Assembly: GCA_015065545.1 (NCBI GenBank)
Contig: SVQA01000003.1
Location: forward strand, 62,001 to 126,000
Direction of reading: 5' to 3'
Source: Oscillospiraceae bacterium
Lineage (GTDB): Bacteria; Bacillota; Clostridia; Oscillospirales; Acutalibacteraceae
Length of the DNA stretch: 64,000 nucleotides
Shown: one piece after another, positions 53,872 through 62,688 of the stretch
How positions within the stretch are numbered: the stretch's first letter is position 1
Layout: each line of letters opens with the position of its first letter
The notes under the pieces: model-generated
Told to the model about the DNA's origin: nothing
The model's database searches: none
What the model saw: only the letters and a program-made list of their open reading frames with translations
Made by a program: the position numbers and the translations under genes

Positions 53872-54690
53872 TTATTCGGCAGGAGTTTCCTCCTCGACAG
53901 AAATTGCTTCGTCGGCAGGAGCTTCGTCCGTCGACGGCGTAGCTTTTGAGTCTGAAGTATTTAACTGCTTCAGGTATTCTTCGGCAATCAGTTTCTTCTG
54001 CTCGTCTGTAAGCTCACCGCTTGCAACTGCTGTAGCAGCCTTCTGAGCCTTGTAAGCAATAAAGTTGCGTATTACACGAATTGTCTGGATGATTACAAAG
54101 ATAAGGATGGGGAGTACTATGCAAAGGAAGAAACCAAGACCTGACTGAACAAAGTCGATAGCCTTACCAACACCGCCGATACGCTTTCCGTTGTATTTTG
54201 CAACGAATTCGTCGGCTGTTTTTGCGAGGAGATCTTCCTCGAAGTTGGTTTTGCGGTTAAGTCCCTGTGTGTAGTAGAGTATAGTACCGTCCTCTTTAAC
54301 CTCTGTTCTCACAATTTCGTGTGTAACAAGAACTTTAGTAGTATATATCTGATTACTACACTGCTGATTGTGAGCATCAAGAGGCATCCAGAACATTACT
54401 GCATCGCCTATTTTAAAGGAATCGTTATCGTCTGTTAATTTGCAGAAGATAATGTCGCCCTTGTAGAATGCATTGTCTGATTCATACTTGGTACCATCTT
54501 CGTTGTAAGGCTCCATAGATTCGGATTGTACGCTTCTGATTGATGTGCCGAACAGATGGGAGGGTTCACCACCGGGTTCTTCTGCTTTTTGTGAAAGAGA
54601 AATCACAAGTGTTACAGCAGCAAATACCAAAAACAGTACTATAAGAACATCAAGAGCGATGTTAAGTATGCTTTTTAATTTTTTATTCAA
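53872..54690 (-). CDS. SipW-like signal peptidase I (first copy)
   Basis: 272 residues. Membrane helix about 12-32, catalytic Ser58 in SVQSESMEPY, GDIIFCKL and IGDAVMFW boxes, and His124 in LVTHEIV instead of Lys. A second membrane helix (about 184-206) and an acidic, Ala/Thr/Glu-rich cytoplasmic tail follow. It differs from the second copy in insert length between the Ser and the His, so the two may have different substrates. It follows the abundant-looking TasA-like gene by 68 bases. Confidence 0.88.
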   Translation of the reverse strand: MNKKLKSILNIALDVLIVLFLVFAAVTLVISLSQKAEEPGGEPSHLFGTSIRSVQSESMEPYNEDGTKYESDNAFYKGDIIFCKLTDDNDSFKIGDAVMFWMPLDAHNQQCSNQIYTTKVLVTHEIVRTEVKEDGTILYYTQGLNRKTNFEEDLLAKTADEFVAKYNGKRIGGVGKAIDFVQSGLGFFLCIVLPILIFVIIQTIRVIRNFIAYKAQKAATAVASGELTDEQKKLIAEEYLKQLNTSDSKATPSTDEAPADEAISVEEETPAE

Positions 54691-54758
54691 TGGAGAACGC
54701 CTCCCAAAATGTTAGTTAATTACTTAATATCAAATTCAGTTATGTAGACTGCTTTGAA

Positions 54759-55484
54759 TTAGATAGCGAATGCGAGGTCGAGCTTGAAGTTAGCACCGGA
54801 GTTGAGGTTGTAGCACTCTGCATCCTGACCCTCGAACCACATGTAAACATAGAAGCACTTAGCTGTGTCGAGCTTGCCTGTGTATGTCTGTGCACCGAAA
54901 GTCTCAGTTGTAATCTCTTCTACAGCACCTGCCTGGCTTGTGAATGCTTCATATGTCTCTTCAGCATTGCTCATAATTACAGCACCGTTATCGTCAACGA
55001 TAGCGATTCTCTCGTAACCCTTCATAGCCTTGCCTTCACCTTCGCCAGCAGCAACTGTGGGAGTGATTGTAAGAGTTACTTCGTCAGATGTATCAGCCTT
55101 AACCCAGATCTTCTTAACGATGAAGTCTGTGTTAGCGTTTGCAGCGGAGATAGCGTCTGTGCCGTTCCATGTACCGTCAGCATTGTCAGTAGATGTCTTG
55201 AAGAAAGCTGTGGGAGCGGAAGCATTACCGGAAACAGCGGGCATAGAATCAACGTTGTCTGTCCAAGTGATCTTGGAGCTCCAACCTGTCTCAGGAGCTG
55301 TGCCTTCGAGAGCTGTCTCAGCGATGTAGAGACCGCTTGCAGATGTAGCTGTCATCTCAAGTGTGCCAGCTGTTGCAGAGTTGTTTGTTGAGAACCATGC
55401 GAATGTTGCGCCACCAAGTGCTACGATAGCAACGAGGAGAAGAGCTACGGATGTGATGAGTGAACTTTTTCTAAATGTTTTCAT
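54759..55484 (-). CDS. TasA-like major surface protein, 241 residues
   Basis: Leader helix about 8-29 ending GGATFAWFSTNNSATAG, a textbook SipW substrate. The mature domain begins TLEMTATSASGLYIAE and carries YVYMWFEGQDAECYN near its end. The sequence is Ala-rich and low in Lys/Arg, and codon use is more biased than in neighbours, so it may be the main fibre subunit. ATG 55484 follows GGAGGAA by 7 bases. The TTG at 55499 overlaps the ribosome site. Confidence 0.88.
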   Translation of the reverse strand: MKTFRKSSLITSVALLLVAIVALGGATFAWFSTNNSATAGTLEMTATSASGLYIAETALEGTAPETGWSSKITWTDNVDSMPAVSGNASAPTAFFKTSTDNADGTWNGTDAISAANANTDFIVKKIWVKADTSDEVTLTITPTVAAGEGEGKAMKGYERIAIVDDNGAVIMSNAEETYEAFTSQAGAVEEITTETFGAQTYTGKLDTAKCFYVYMWFEGQDAECYNLNSGANFKLDLAFAI

Positions 55485-55587
55485 TAGAAATTCCTCCAAT
55501 AAAATAAATTTGTTGCCGAATTGCCCCTCGGCTTTGGGGTTAATGTATAATCCAAATGGATCAGGATACTATGGTGTTACAAAAGAC

Positions 55588-56403
55588 TTAATTTTCTTCG
55601 AGTTCAGCAGCCTCGAAGTTCATTGCCAGTCTCATGTGTCCGCCCATAATATCATTGATACATTCTGAATCCTCGCCTTCAAACCAGATAACAACAGAAT
55701 ACTTGTCTACATCACCGGGGGAGAAATCAGGAAGTGTTTCTGTGTAAACTGTATCGTTATCATAGAAGAGTACAGCCTTGTCGCTCTTATCGTGAGATAC
55801 GAATTCGGCGTCGTCGGTAGTACCGAGCTTCGGTTTGGCATAAATTGTAGGTTCGCCGTTTTTGTAAACCATAATTCTTGCGGCTTCGTCACAGCTCTTT
55901 GCTACACCCGTTACTTCAAGGGTTGCGTTGTAGTCAAAGGTTTCTGTGCCGTTATTCTGAATATAAAATGTATAAGCAAAGTAATCTTTACCATTGTGGG
56001 AGCCGTCGATGTTATCAAGCTCATCAAGCACTCCGCGGGATTCAAACCAATCGTAAGTGAAATGGTAAACATCCTTAACACTACCGCCGTCAAGGGTGAC
56101 AGAAGGATTTTCAAATCCCGGTGTTTCCGAAAGAATAACACCCTTACCCTCAAGGTTTTTGTCAACGGATACAACCAAGTCACCATATTGAGTGGAACAA
56201 TAGGAGAGTAGCCAAAGAATGATGATGATAGCGATAATGATGACTATGAGCCATCGGGCAGTTCGCCTTCGCTTCTGATCTTTGGTCATCTCCTTGGCAT
56301 CTCGTTTTATGCCTCGGCTGTTATGCCAGCCTTTTGCATTAAGAGCGTCTAAATCTCTCGGGGTAAAAGGCTCAGGTGTTTTATTCTGTTTTTTGTTAAA
56401 CAA
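55588..56403 (-). CDS. Membrane-anchored member of the surface-protein family, 271 residues
   Basis: A long basic cytoplasmic N-terminus (about 1-50, with KEMTKDQKRRRTAR) precedes one membrane helix (about 51-68). The outer domain begins with QYGDLVVSVD and contains YSVVIWFEGEDSECIND, the family signature. There is no F-[AS]-W cleavage motif, so this member is likely retained in the membrane, perhaps as an assembly base. TTG start follows GGAGGG. Confidence 0.8.
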   Translation of the reverse strand: MFNKKQNKTPEPFTPRDLDALNAKGWHNSRGIKRDAKEMTKDQKRRRTARWLIVIIIAIIIILWLLSYCSTQYGDLVVSVDKNLEGKGVILSETPGFENPSVTLDGGSVKDVYHFTYDWFESRGVLDELDNIDGSHNGKDYFAYTFYIQNNGTETFDYNATLEVTGVAKSCDEAARIMVYKNGEPTIYAKPKLGTTDDAEFVSHDKSDKAVLFYDNDTVYTETLPDFSPGDVDKYSVVIWFEGEDSECINDIMGGHMRLAMNFEAAELEEN

Positions 56404-56451
56404 ATTGTATCCCTCCGTTCCCGAAATAAATCGGATAGAGATTAAATTTTA

Positions 56452-57351
56452 TCAGTTAACGGGAATGTTGTTTTCGTCTGTGCCTTCAAAATTAAACTGC
56501 ATCTGAAGGTTTGCCTTCTGAACATCGTCGTCACACTGGGGGTCTTCGCCTTCAATCCAGATTCTTACTGTGATGTTTTTTGGGGAAAGAGGATCAAGAT
56601 GGAAAAGACGTGTAGCGTTACTGAAGTTACCTGTTAAATCAAATGTATTCTGGTCGGCAACCATTGTACCCTTGTTGGGTTCATAAATAACTGTTGTACC
56701 TGCTTCTTCATCAGTAAAGCTTACACGAACACAGTTTACAATGTCTGCCTGTACGCCTGTGCTGGAGGTGAATACCATTGTACCGTCCTCTGCACCGGGC
56801 TCACTTTCGTTGGGAGTAAGGTGAACCCACATATCCTCGGTTGCAATAAAGAAAAGCTCAAACTCAAGGAATGTGTTTTTGTTTGCTTCAACAGGAATAT
56901 TGCCATGTTCTGTAAAGAGGTTAACACCATCGGATGAGGTAAGGGGATCAAGCTCCATATCATCCATAGAGGTGTCATAAACTGCAAGTTGCTTGTTGAT
57001 TTCAACCTCAGTAACAGCGTTGGTATACTCAGCGAGTACGTCGCCGTGGTTTTCGTCGGAGATAAGAAGCTGAACACCTGTGCCGATTGTAATCTCCATA
57101 TTGTGAACAGAAGAGATACTGGAGATAGTAAACCAAGCAAATGTTGTTGTTACCATTGAGATAAGGAGCAGGATAAGCAGGAAGACAGAAAGTCTTGTTC
57201 TTGTCTGTTTAATGCGCTGTCGCTCTATTTTTAGTTGTGCGATTTCTTTTTTCAGCATTTCGTTCTGGCGTTGGAGCTGAACATTCTCATCTGCAGGAGA
57301 GAGGAAGTTATCTGTATCGGGTGTAGCAGATACAAAATCACTATTTTCCAT
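56452..57351 (-). CDS. SipW-leader surface protein with N-terminal coiled coil, 299 residues
   Basis: Cytoplasmic N-terminus with a coiled coil (about 24-50, VQLQRQNEMLKKEIAQLKIE). Membrane helix about 54-72 ending TTTFAWFTISS. The mature domain contains ITVRIWIEGEDPQCDDD near the end. The unusually long cytoplasmic coil before the leader could contact the coiled-coil DUF2357 protein. ATG 57351 follows AAAAGGAG by 9 bases. First gene of the operon. Confidence 0.82.
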   Translation of the reverse strand: MENSDFVSATPDTDNFLSPADENVQLQRQNEMLKKEIAQLKIERQRIKQTRTRLSVFLLILLLISMVTTTFAWFTISSISSVHNMEITIGTGVQLLISDENHGDVLAEYTNAVTEVEINKQLAVYDTSMDDMELDPLTSSDGVNLFTEHGNIPVEANKNTFLEFELFFIATEDMWVHLTPNESEPGAEDGTMVFTSSTGVQADIVNCVRVSFTDEEAGTTVIYEPNKGTMVADQNTFDLTGNFSNATRLFHLDPLSPKNITVRIWIEGEDPQCDDDVQKANLQMQFNFEGTDENNIPVN

Positions 57352-57462
57352 AAAACGATGCTCCTTTTCTAAAAATTCTTCGTTTGAGAAGTGCAAATAT
57401 AAAATGTAATATATATATACAAATAAATATAATGACACATAATACATTTATGATACACCATA

Positions 57463-57491
57463 TTATAGTATATTTTAGTGAATAAAGCAAC
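57463..57491 (-). promoter_or_regulatory. Promoter of the surface-protein operon
   Basis: TTGCTT, 17-base spacer, TATAAT, giving a leader of about 105 bases before the first gene. The rest of 57352-57734 is AT-rich with no other recognisable element. Confidence 0.75.
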
Positions 57492-57689
57492 AAAATTTAA
57501 CGCAATTGTTACTAAAATATTGTACAAAGTTTGCCACTTTTTTTCGGCAAATGCGATGTTTAATTATTCGTGAATTGTTATTTATTACTAAAATGATTGA
57601 GCACAATTGGTAAAAGTAAACAATAAATTTATGTTGATAATGTCAAAAGACATTTATGGGGAAAGTGGAGTTATCCTAAAAATACAACA

Positions 57690-57718
57690 AAACGGTAACA
57701 GAAAATCTGCTACCGTTT
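57690..57718 (-). terminator. Terminator after the MreB-like gene
   Basis: AAACGGTA..CAGA / TCTG..TACCGTTT hairpin followed on the minus strand by TGTTGTATTTTT. Confidence 0.8.
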
Positions 57719-57734
57719 ATAAATTTGATGAATT

Positions 57735-58751
57735 TTAGTATGCGGCTAAAAGAGGATTGACATTTACAGATGAGTTGTTCTCTGCATCAGCAATATACTC
57801 GATTGCCATACCGCAACCCTTCACAACGCAGTCTGCGGCATTTTCTGCAAGTCGCACATCAACCTTTGTGTAGTGAGAGATAAGCTCAGGGAAGCCCTCA
57901 AGCTGAGCCAGACCGCCGGTTATTGTAATTCCATCTGTATAAATATCACCGATAAGCTCGGGAGGGGTTTTCTCCAGAACTTCCATAATTCCCTTAACAA
58001 TACCCAAAGCAGTTTCAATGATAGCTTCGTAGATTTCCGAGGATTTCATATCAACAAAGCGGGGCAGACCACGCATTGAGTCACGGCCTTTAACTCTGAA
58101 CACTTTTTCTTCTTTTGGTTTAACAACACAGCCGATTGCCATTTTGCACTGTTCTGCAGTGGTGTTACCGATTATCAGTCCGTATTTGCGGCGAATATAT
58201 CTTATTATTTCTTCATCCATCTGCTTGCCCACATCTTTGAGTGTTTTGCAGATAGAGATACCGCTGAGTGAAAGTACGGCAATATCTGCAGTACCGCCGC
58301 CAATGTCAACAATCATTGAGCCGTGAGGTCCTGTTATATCAAGTCCTGCACCCATTGCGGCTGCCTTTGAGGCTTCGATAAGATATACTCTTCTGACGCC
58401 GAAGCTGGAGATTGCATTTACTACTGCACGCTTTTCAACTTCTGTAATTTCGCCTGGAATGCAGGCAACAACTCTGGGCATGATTACCTTGCTGTTGCTA
58501 ACCTGAGAGAGAAACATACCTATCATTTCTTCTACAAGGTCAAGCTCTGCAATAACACCACCCTCAAGAGGATAAACAGCTTTGATTCTTGTGGGAGTTT
58601 TGCCCAGCATACGATAGGCTTCGCTGCCCGCTGTGAGTATTTCGTTATCAATTGTATCGTAAGTGATTACAGAAGGTTCATCTAAAACTTTACCTTTTTC
58701 ATTTGTATATATTCTGGTGTTACAGGTGCCTAAATCAAGTGCAATATCCAT
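57735..58751 (-). CDS. MreB/Mbl-like actin homologue
   Basis: 338 residues. Phosphate-1 motif IALDLGTCNTRIYTN, phosphate-2 MIVDIGGGTADIAVLSLSG and the adenosine motif GITITGGLAQLEGF, with the conserved IEASKAAAMGAGLDI. It makes membrane-associated filaments that guide wall synthesis. A non-conserved tail (about 18 residues, NNSSVNVNPLLAAY) extends past the usual end. No mreC/mreD neighbours, so this looks like a second, specialised copy. It lies upstream of the surface operon on the same strand but has its own terminator. Confidence 0.92.
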   Translation of the reverse strand: MDIALDLGTCNTRIYTNEKGKVLDEPSVITYDTIDNEILTAGSEAYRMLGKTPTRIKAVYPLEGGVIAELDLVEEMIGMFLSQVSNSKVIMPRVVACIPGEITEVEKRAVVNAISSFGVRRVYLIEASKAAAMGAGLDITGPHGSMIVDIGGGTADIAVLSLSGISICKTLKDVGKQMDEEIIRYIRRKYGLIIGNTTAEQCKMAIGCVVKPKEEKVFRVKGRDSMRGLPRFVDMKSSEIYEAIIETALGIVKGIMEVLEKTPPELIGDIYTDGITITGGLAQLEGFPELISHYTKVDVRLAENAADCVVKGCGMAIEYIADAENNSSVNVNPLLAAY

Positions 58752-58814
58752 TTTTATAATCCTTTCGAGGAATTTTATTTATACATTTTATTATATTATA
58801 GGTTCTTATGCATT

Positions 58815-59477
58815 TCAAGTCGTTTTTACAACACTTATTGCAAAAGCTGCACAATAAATTTCGCGGGCATTGGCTGATACAAGAGTTTTGGCACATTCGC
58901 CCAAAGTGCTGCCGGTGGTGATAATATCGTCAATTAGCAGAATAACTTTATCAGCAACGAGGATTTTGTCTGTTACTCTGTAAGCACCTTTTACATTTTC
59001 TCTGCGTTTTGATGCTTTCAGCTCATGCTGAGGCAGATTGTTTCTGGTCTTTTTCAGGCTGTTCACAATCGGAATATTCAAAAGCGCGGATAATTCCTTT
59101 GCAAGCAGCTCGCTTTGATTATAGCCTCTTGATTTGAATCTCTTTTGGTGAAGGGGTACAAAGGTGATAAAATCAAAGTCTATGTCGCTGTAATTCTTTT
59201 TTACTGCTTCTGCCATAAGAGTTGCAAGCTGCCTTGAATACTGCTTTCTGCCGCTAAATTTGAATTTAAGAATTGCTCTGGCAAATACCCCTTTGTAAGC
59301 AACAGCGCTGACGCAGGTATAACCGCCTTGAGCGTAATTTTTATAGTTGATACCCTTATATTCCTCCATACATTCCGAGCAGAATAACTCCTCTTTGTGT
59401 ATAACCTTTTCACAGCCCGGACACCTTTGTGGATAAAAGATAATGAGGAAATTTTTTATAAATTCTTTGATCTTCAT
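58815..59477 (-). CDS. comF: ComF-family phosphoribosyltransferase-like protein
   Basis: About 220 residues. N-terminal zinc finger (CPGC and CSEC), then a PRTase domain with VPLHQKRFKSRGYNQSELLA and the PRPP loop VILLIDDIITTGSTLGECA. In competent Firmicutes ComFC assists DNA uptake; elsewhere its role is unclear. The start at ATG 59477 (MKIKEF) lies 8 bases after the recD2 stop. An earlier in-frame ATG would overlap recD2. Probably co-transcribed with recD2. Confidence 0.9.
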   Translation of the reverse strand: MKIKEFIKNFLIIFYPQRCPGCEKVIHKEELFCSECMEEYKGINYKNYAQGGYTCVSAVAYKGVFARAILKFKFSGRKQYSRQLATLMAEAVKKNYSDIDFDFITFVPLHQKRFKSRGYNQSELLAKELSALLNIPIVNSLKKTRNNLPQHELKASKRRENVKGAYRVTDKILVADKVILLIDDIITTGSTLGECAKTLVSANAREIYCAAFAISVVKTT

Positions 59478-59487
59478 AATATTACAT

Positions 59488-61701
59488 TTAAGATTGGTAA
59501 TCATTTTGCAGCATACTTTTGAGTCCGCTAAAGCGAAGTGTACGCAGGTTGTTGTCAACCATATACTTGATGCTTTCTCTGGTTCCTGTGAGTATCAGGA
59601 GTTTTTTTGCTCGAGTAACACCTGTGTACAGCAGATTACGATAAAAAAGATAGGGTGAATTTTTGATTACGGGGATGATAACTGCATCAAACTCGTTACC
59701 CTGGCTTTTGTGTACTGTGCAAGCATAACTCAGTTCAAGGTCCTGAGTACTGTCGCTTTCGTAAACCGCAAGCCTTTCATCAAAGCGGATGAGCATTTTT
59801 CTTGTAACCTTGTCGATTTTTTCAACAATGCCTATATCTCCGTTAAAAATTCCTTCGCCGTATTCACCGGTGCTGTCTTTGATCCACGTTATGTTATAAT
59901 TATTTTTTACCTGCATAACCTTGTCGCCGGTTCTGAAGGTCGAAAAGCCGAAGGTTATCTCATCTTTTGCTTTTGATGGTGGATTGAGTGCTTCACGTAG
60001 AGCTTTGTTAAGCTCGTAAGTTCCGAGAATACCCTTTCTTCCCGGACATAACACTTGTATATTGTCAACAGGTGAAAAACCATAGCTTCTTGGTAAACGC
60101 TCGCTGCAAAGGGAAACGATAAGTTCTCTTGTATCTGTAGGATTCTGGCAGGGAAGATAGAAGAAATCGTTATCTCTGACATTCAGGTCAGGCATTTCTC
60201 CGCTGACAATCTTGTGAGCGTTGGTAACAATAAGGCTTTGCTGAGATTGCCTGAAGATTTCATTGAGAGCAACCACTGGGATAACACCCGAGGTTACAAG
60301 GTCAGAAAGTACGTTTCCTGCACCTACCGAGGGAAGCTGGTTGCTGTCGCCCACAAGTATGATTCTGCATCCTAAAGGGATGGCTCTGAGTACACATTCA
60401 AATATGTAGACATCCACCATAGAAAGCTCGTCTATAATCAGAGCATCACAGTTGAGCATATTCAGCTCGTTTTTTTTGAATTCGGGCTGGTCGTTTTGCG
60501 TCCATTGTACTTCAAGAAGTCTGTGGAGGGTTTTAGCTTCGCAACCTGTAACCTCGCTCATACGTTGTGCGGCTCTGCCTGTGGGAGCAGCGAGAAGCAC
60601 GGTTTGACCCATAGATTTAAGAATAGATATTATGCCGTTCAGAGTTGTGGTTTTGCCTGTACCGGGACCGCCTGTGAGTACAAGCAGACCCTTTAATAGA
60701 GCCTCGTTTATTGCTTTTTTTTGAAGCTCTGCATAAGCTATGCCTGTGCGGATTTCAACATCTTCAATCAGTTTATCAATTTTTTTGGCAGGGGCAACAG
60801 GACATCTGAGAAGCATCTTGAGCCTTGCGGCGATATATGTTTCACTTCTATGTAAATCTGGCAGAAAAATGAACGTCTTGCTATTAAAACTGTCTCTTAT
60901 AAGAGTGCCGTCTAAAACCATATCATCCATGGCAATCTGAGCCTTGAAATCTTCAACCTCAAGGAAATCAGCTGTGGTTTTTAAGAGCTTGTCTTCAGGC
61001 AGACAGGTGTGTCCTGTGCGGCGGTTGTGATTCAAAACATAAGAAAGTCCTGCTCGGATTCTTAAGTTGCTGTCGTTTTCGAAATCCTTGCTTTTTGCTA
61101 TTGAGTCTGCGGTTTCAAAGGGAATGGAGCTTCCGTCAAAGCATAGCGTATAAGGATTGCTTTCAATAATTTGTATGGTCTCATTACCGAATCTTTTCCA
61201 TAATGTGAGTGCATCCTGAGCTGTTATGCCGAAACTTCCGAGATAGGCAAGCAAATCTCGTATGCTGGAGTTTGCTTTCATTTGTTTGCTGAAGTCTTTT
61301 GCTTTGTCGATAGATATGCCTTTGAGCTTAGCTACTCTTTCGGGGTCGTTTTCTAAAACATCAAGGGCTTTTTCGCCGAATTCCTTTAAAAGTCTTGCGG
61401 CTGTTGAAGGTCCGATTCCTTTAATTGCACCCGACGAAAGATATTTTAAAATACCAATTGTGGATTTAGGGATGCTTCTCTCAAAAGCTGATACAACAAA
61501 TTGTTCTCCGTAAGCAGGGTGGCTTTTGAAAGTGCCGATCAGCTTCAGCTCTTCGCCTTCGTAGACAAGGGGCATTGTACCGGTTGCGGTGATACTTTCT
61601 TCATCGCAACCGATTTCTATAACAGTATATTCGTTTTCTTCGTTGCGATATAGGATTCGCTGAACCTCACCGCATACCTCAAAAAGTTCTTCTTTGCTCA
61701 T
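59488..61701 (-). CDS. recD2: RecD2-type ATP-dependent DNA helicase
   Basis: 737 residues. N-terminal OB-like and helix-hairpin-helix region (GIGPSTAARLLKEFGEKAL), then an SF1B helicase core: Walker A LTGGPGTGKTTTLNG, motif II IIDELSM, LVGDSNQLPSVGAGN (motif III) and C-terminal YACTVHKSQGNEFD, YTGVTRAKKLLIL. A 5'-3' helicase without RecB/RecC partners, used in repair. Length matches Bacillus/Deinococcus RecD2. Confidence 0.95.
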   Translation of the reverse strand: MSKEELFEVCGEVQRILYRNEENEYTVIEIGCDEESITATGTMPLVYEGEELKLIGTFKSHPAYGEQFVVSAFERSIPKSTIGILKYLSSGAIKGIGPSTAARLLKEFGEKALDVLENDPERVAKLKGISIDKAKDFSKQMKANSSIRDLLAYLGSFGITAQDALTLWKRFGNETIQIIESNPYTLCFDGSSIPFETADSIAKSKDFENDSNLRIRAGLSYVLNHNRRTGHTCLPEDKLLKTTADFLEVEDFKAQIAMDDMVLDGTLIRDSFNSKTFIFLPDLHRSETYIAARLKMLLRCPVAPAKKIDKLIEDVEIRTGIAYAELQKKAINEALLKGLLVLTGGPGTGKTTTLNGIISILKSMGQTVLLAAPTGRAAQRMSEVTGCEAKTLHRLLEVQWTQNDQPEFKKNELNMLNCDALIIDELSMVDVYIFECVLRAIPLGCRIILVGDSNQLPSVGAGNVLSDLVTSGVIPVVALNEIFRQSQQSLIVTNAHKIVSGEMPDLNVRDNDFFYLPCQNPTDTRELIVSLCSERLPRSYGFSPVDNIQVLCPGRKGILGTYELNKALREALNPPSKAKDEITFGFSTFRTGDKVMQVKNNYNITWIKDSTGEYGEGIFNGDIGIVEKIDKVTRKMLIRFDERLAVYESDSTQDLELSYACTVHKSQGNEFDAVIIPVIKNSPYLFYRNLLYTGVTRAKKLLILTGTRESIKYMVDNNLRTLRFSGLKSMLQNDYQS

Positions 61702-61773
61702 TTTTGTCCTCTTAATTAGAATATATATTTATTCTAATATAAAAAGGGGAATGTATTGTTCTTAAATGGAATT

Positions 61774-62136
61774 TTATCTTTGATTTATTTTTATTGTATA
61801 GTCGTAAAATTCATCTTTGTTCATCAGTTCTATAAATCCATACTCTTTACATATAATCTCACAGGTTTTTCTTTGGGATTCGGAAAGTCCACAGTCAAGA
61901 CAGATAACCTTTTGGGGTGTGAAATTTCCTGTCCATCTTATTTTTGCAGCAATGCTTCTCAAGGTGTATTCAATATTTTCTGTTGCTTCGTTAATTGGAA
62001 AAATGATGATAATCGGGTTGCTGTTTTGACCTTTGTAAGCCTTCTGGACGATTTGTTTAATTAACTCGGTGATACCTAAAATGAGTAAAATAATTACAAA
62101 TAAAAATAAAAATATGTTAAAAACTGTATGTAACAT
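61774..62136 (-). CDS. Small membrane protein, unknown
   Basis: 120 residues. One N-terminal membrane helix (about 7-27), then a cytoplasmic alpha/beta segment with NPIIIIFPI and VICLDCGLSESQRKTCEII. The pattern resembles the start of a small NAD-like or thioredoxin-like fold, but I do not recognise a family. AAGGAGGTG lies 7 bases before the ATG. Divergent from the DUF1540 gene. Confidence 0.7.
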   Translation of the reverse strand: MLHTVFNIFLFLFVIILLILGITELIKQIVQKAYKGQNSNPIIIIFPINEATENIEYTLRSIAAKIRWTGNFTPQKVICLDCGLSESQRKTCEIICKEYGFIELMNKDEFYDYTIKINQR

Positions 62137-62230
62137 ATAAACACCTCCTTATATGATATTCCAAAGTTTTGAACTTGTGATTTGAATATATAAAGAAAGT
62201 TTGATAATAATAATACCGAGGTGAGAATTT

Positions 62231-62416
62231 ATGATGGAAAACAACGTGAACAAAAGCATTCATTGTTCAGTTCAGAGCTGTGCCTTCAATAATATTGAAC
62301 AGGGCTATTGCAAGCTGGACTCTATCAAAGTTGGTACTCATGAGGCAAATCCCACAGAAAAAAAGTGTACAGATTGCGAAAGCTTTAAGCTGAAAAACTG
62401 TTCTTCTTGTATGTAA
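62231..62416 (+). CDS. DUF1540 small Cys-rich protein
   Basis: 61 residues with Cys spaced as in DUF1540: HCSVQSCAFNN, then YCKLDSIKVGTHEA, KKCTDCESF and CSSCM. Probably binds a metal ion. Such proteins are common in spore-forming Clostridia, function unknown. GAGGTGAG precedes the ATG. Monocistronic with its own terminator. Confidence 0.88.
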   Translation: MMENNVNKSIHCSVQSCAFNNIEQGYCKLDSIKVGTHEANPTEKKCTDCESFKLKNCSSCM

Positions 62417-62425
62417 AGAGCAGTA

Positions 62426-62460
62426 AAAGCGGACAGGGGAATACCTGTCCGCTTTGCTTT
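62426..62460 (+). terminator. Intrinsic terminator
   Basis: AAAGCGGACAGG / CCTGTCCGCTTT with a 6-base loop, then GCTTTT. Confidence 0.9.
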
Positions 62461-62575
62461 TGAGAGGAGAAATCTCTTTAGATCAGATTAAATTAGTGGA
62501 TAAATTTCGGGAACAAATATAAGCAAATATAAGTGTTTAAATAAAAAAATAAAAAAATGACAAATTTACTTGTTT

Positions 62576-62603
62576 TTGTAAAATTGTTGTGTTATTATAT
62601 TAT
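62576..62603 (+). promoter_or_regulatory. Possible promoter of the polysaccharide operon
   Basis: TTGTAA, 16-base spacer, TATTAT, about 85 bases before the Wzz-like start codon. AT-rich context makes this weak. Confidence 0.4.
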
Positions 62604-62688
62604 AGGTAAAATAAGATAATGTCGTAGTATTGCGTTTTTTTCACAGTTACTACCTCGTTTGATACAGATATGATAAGGAGAATTGGGA

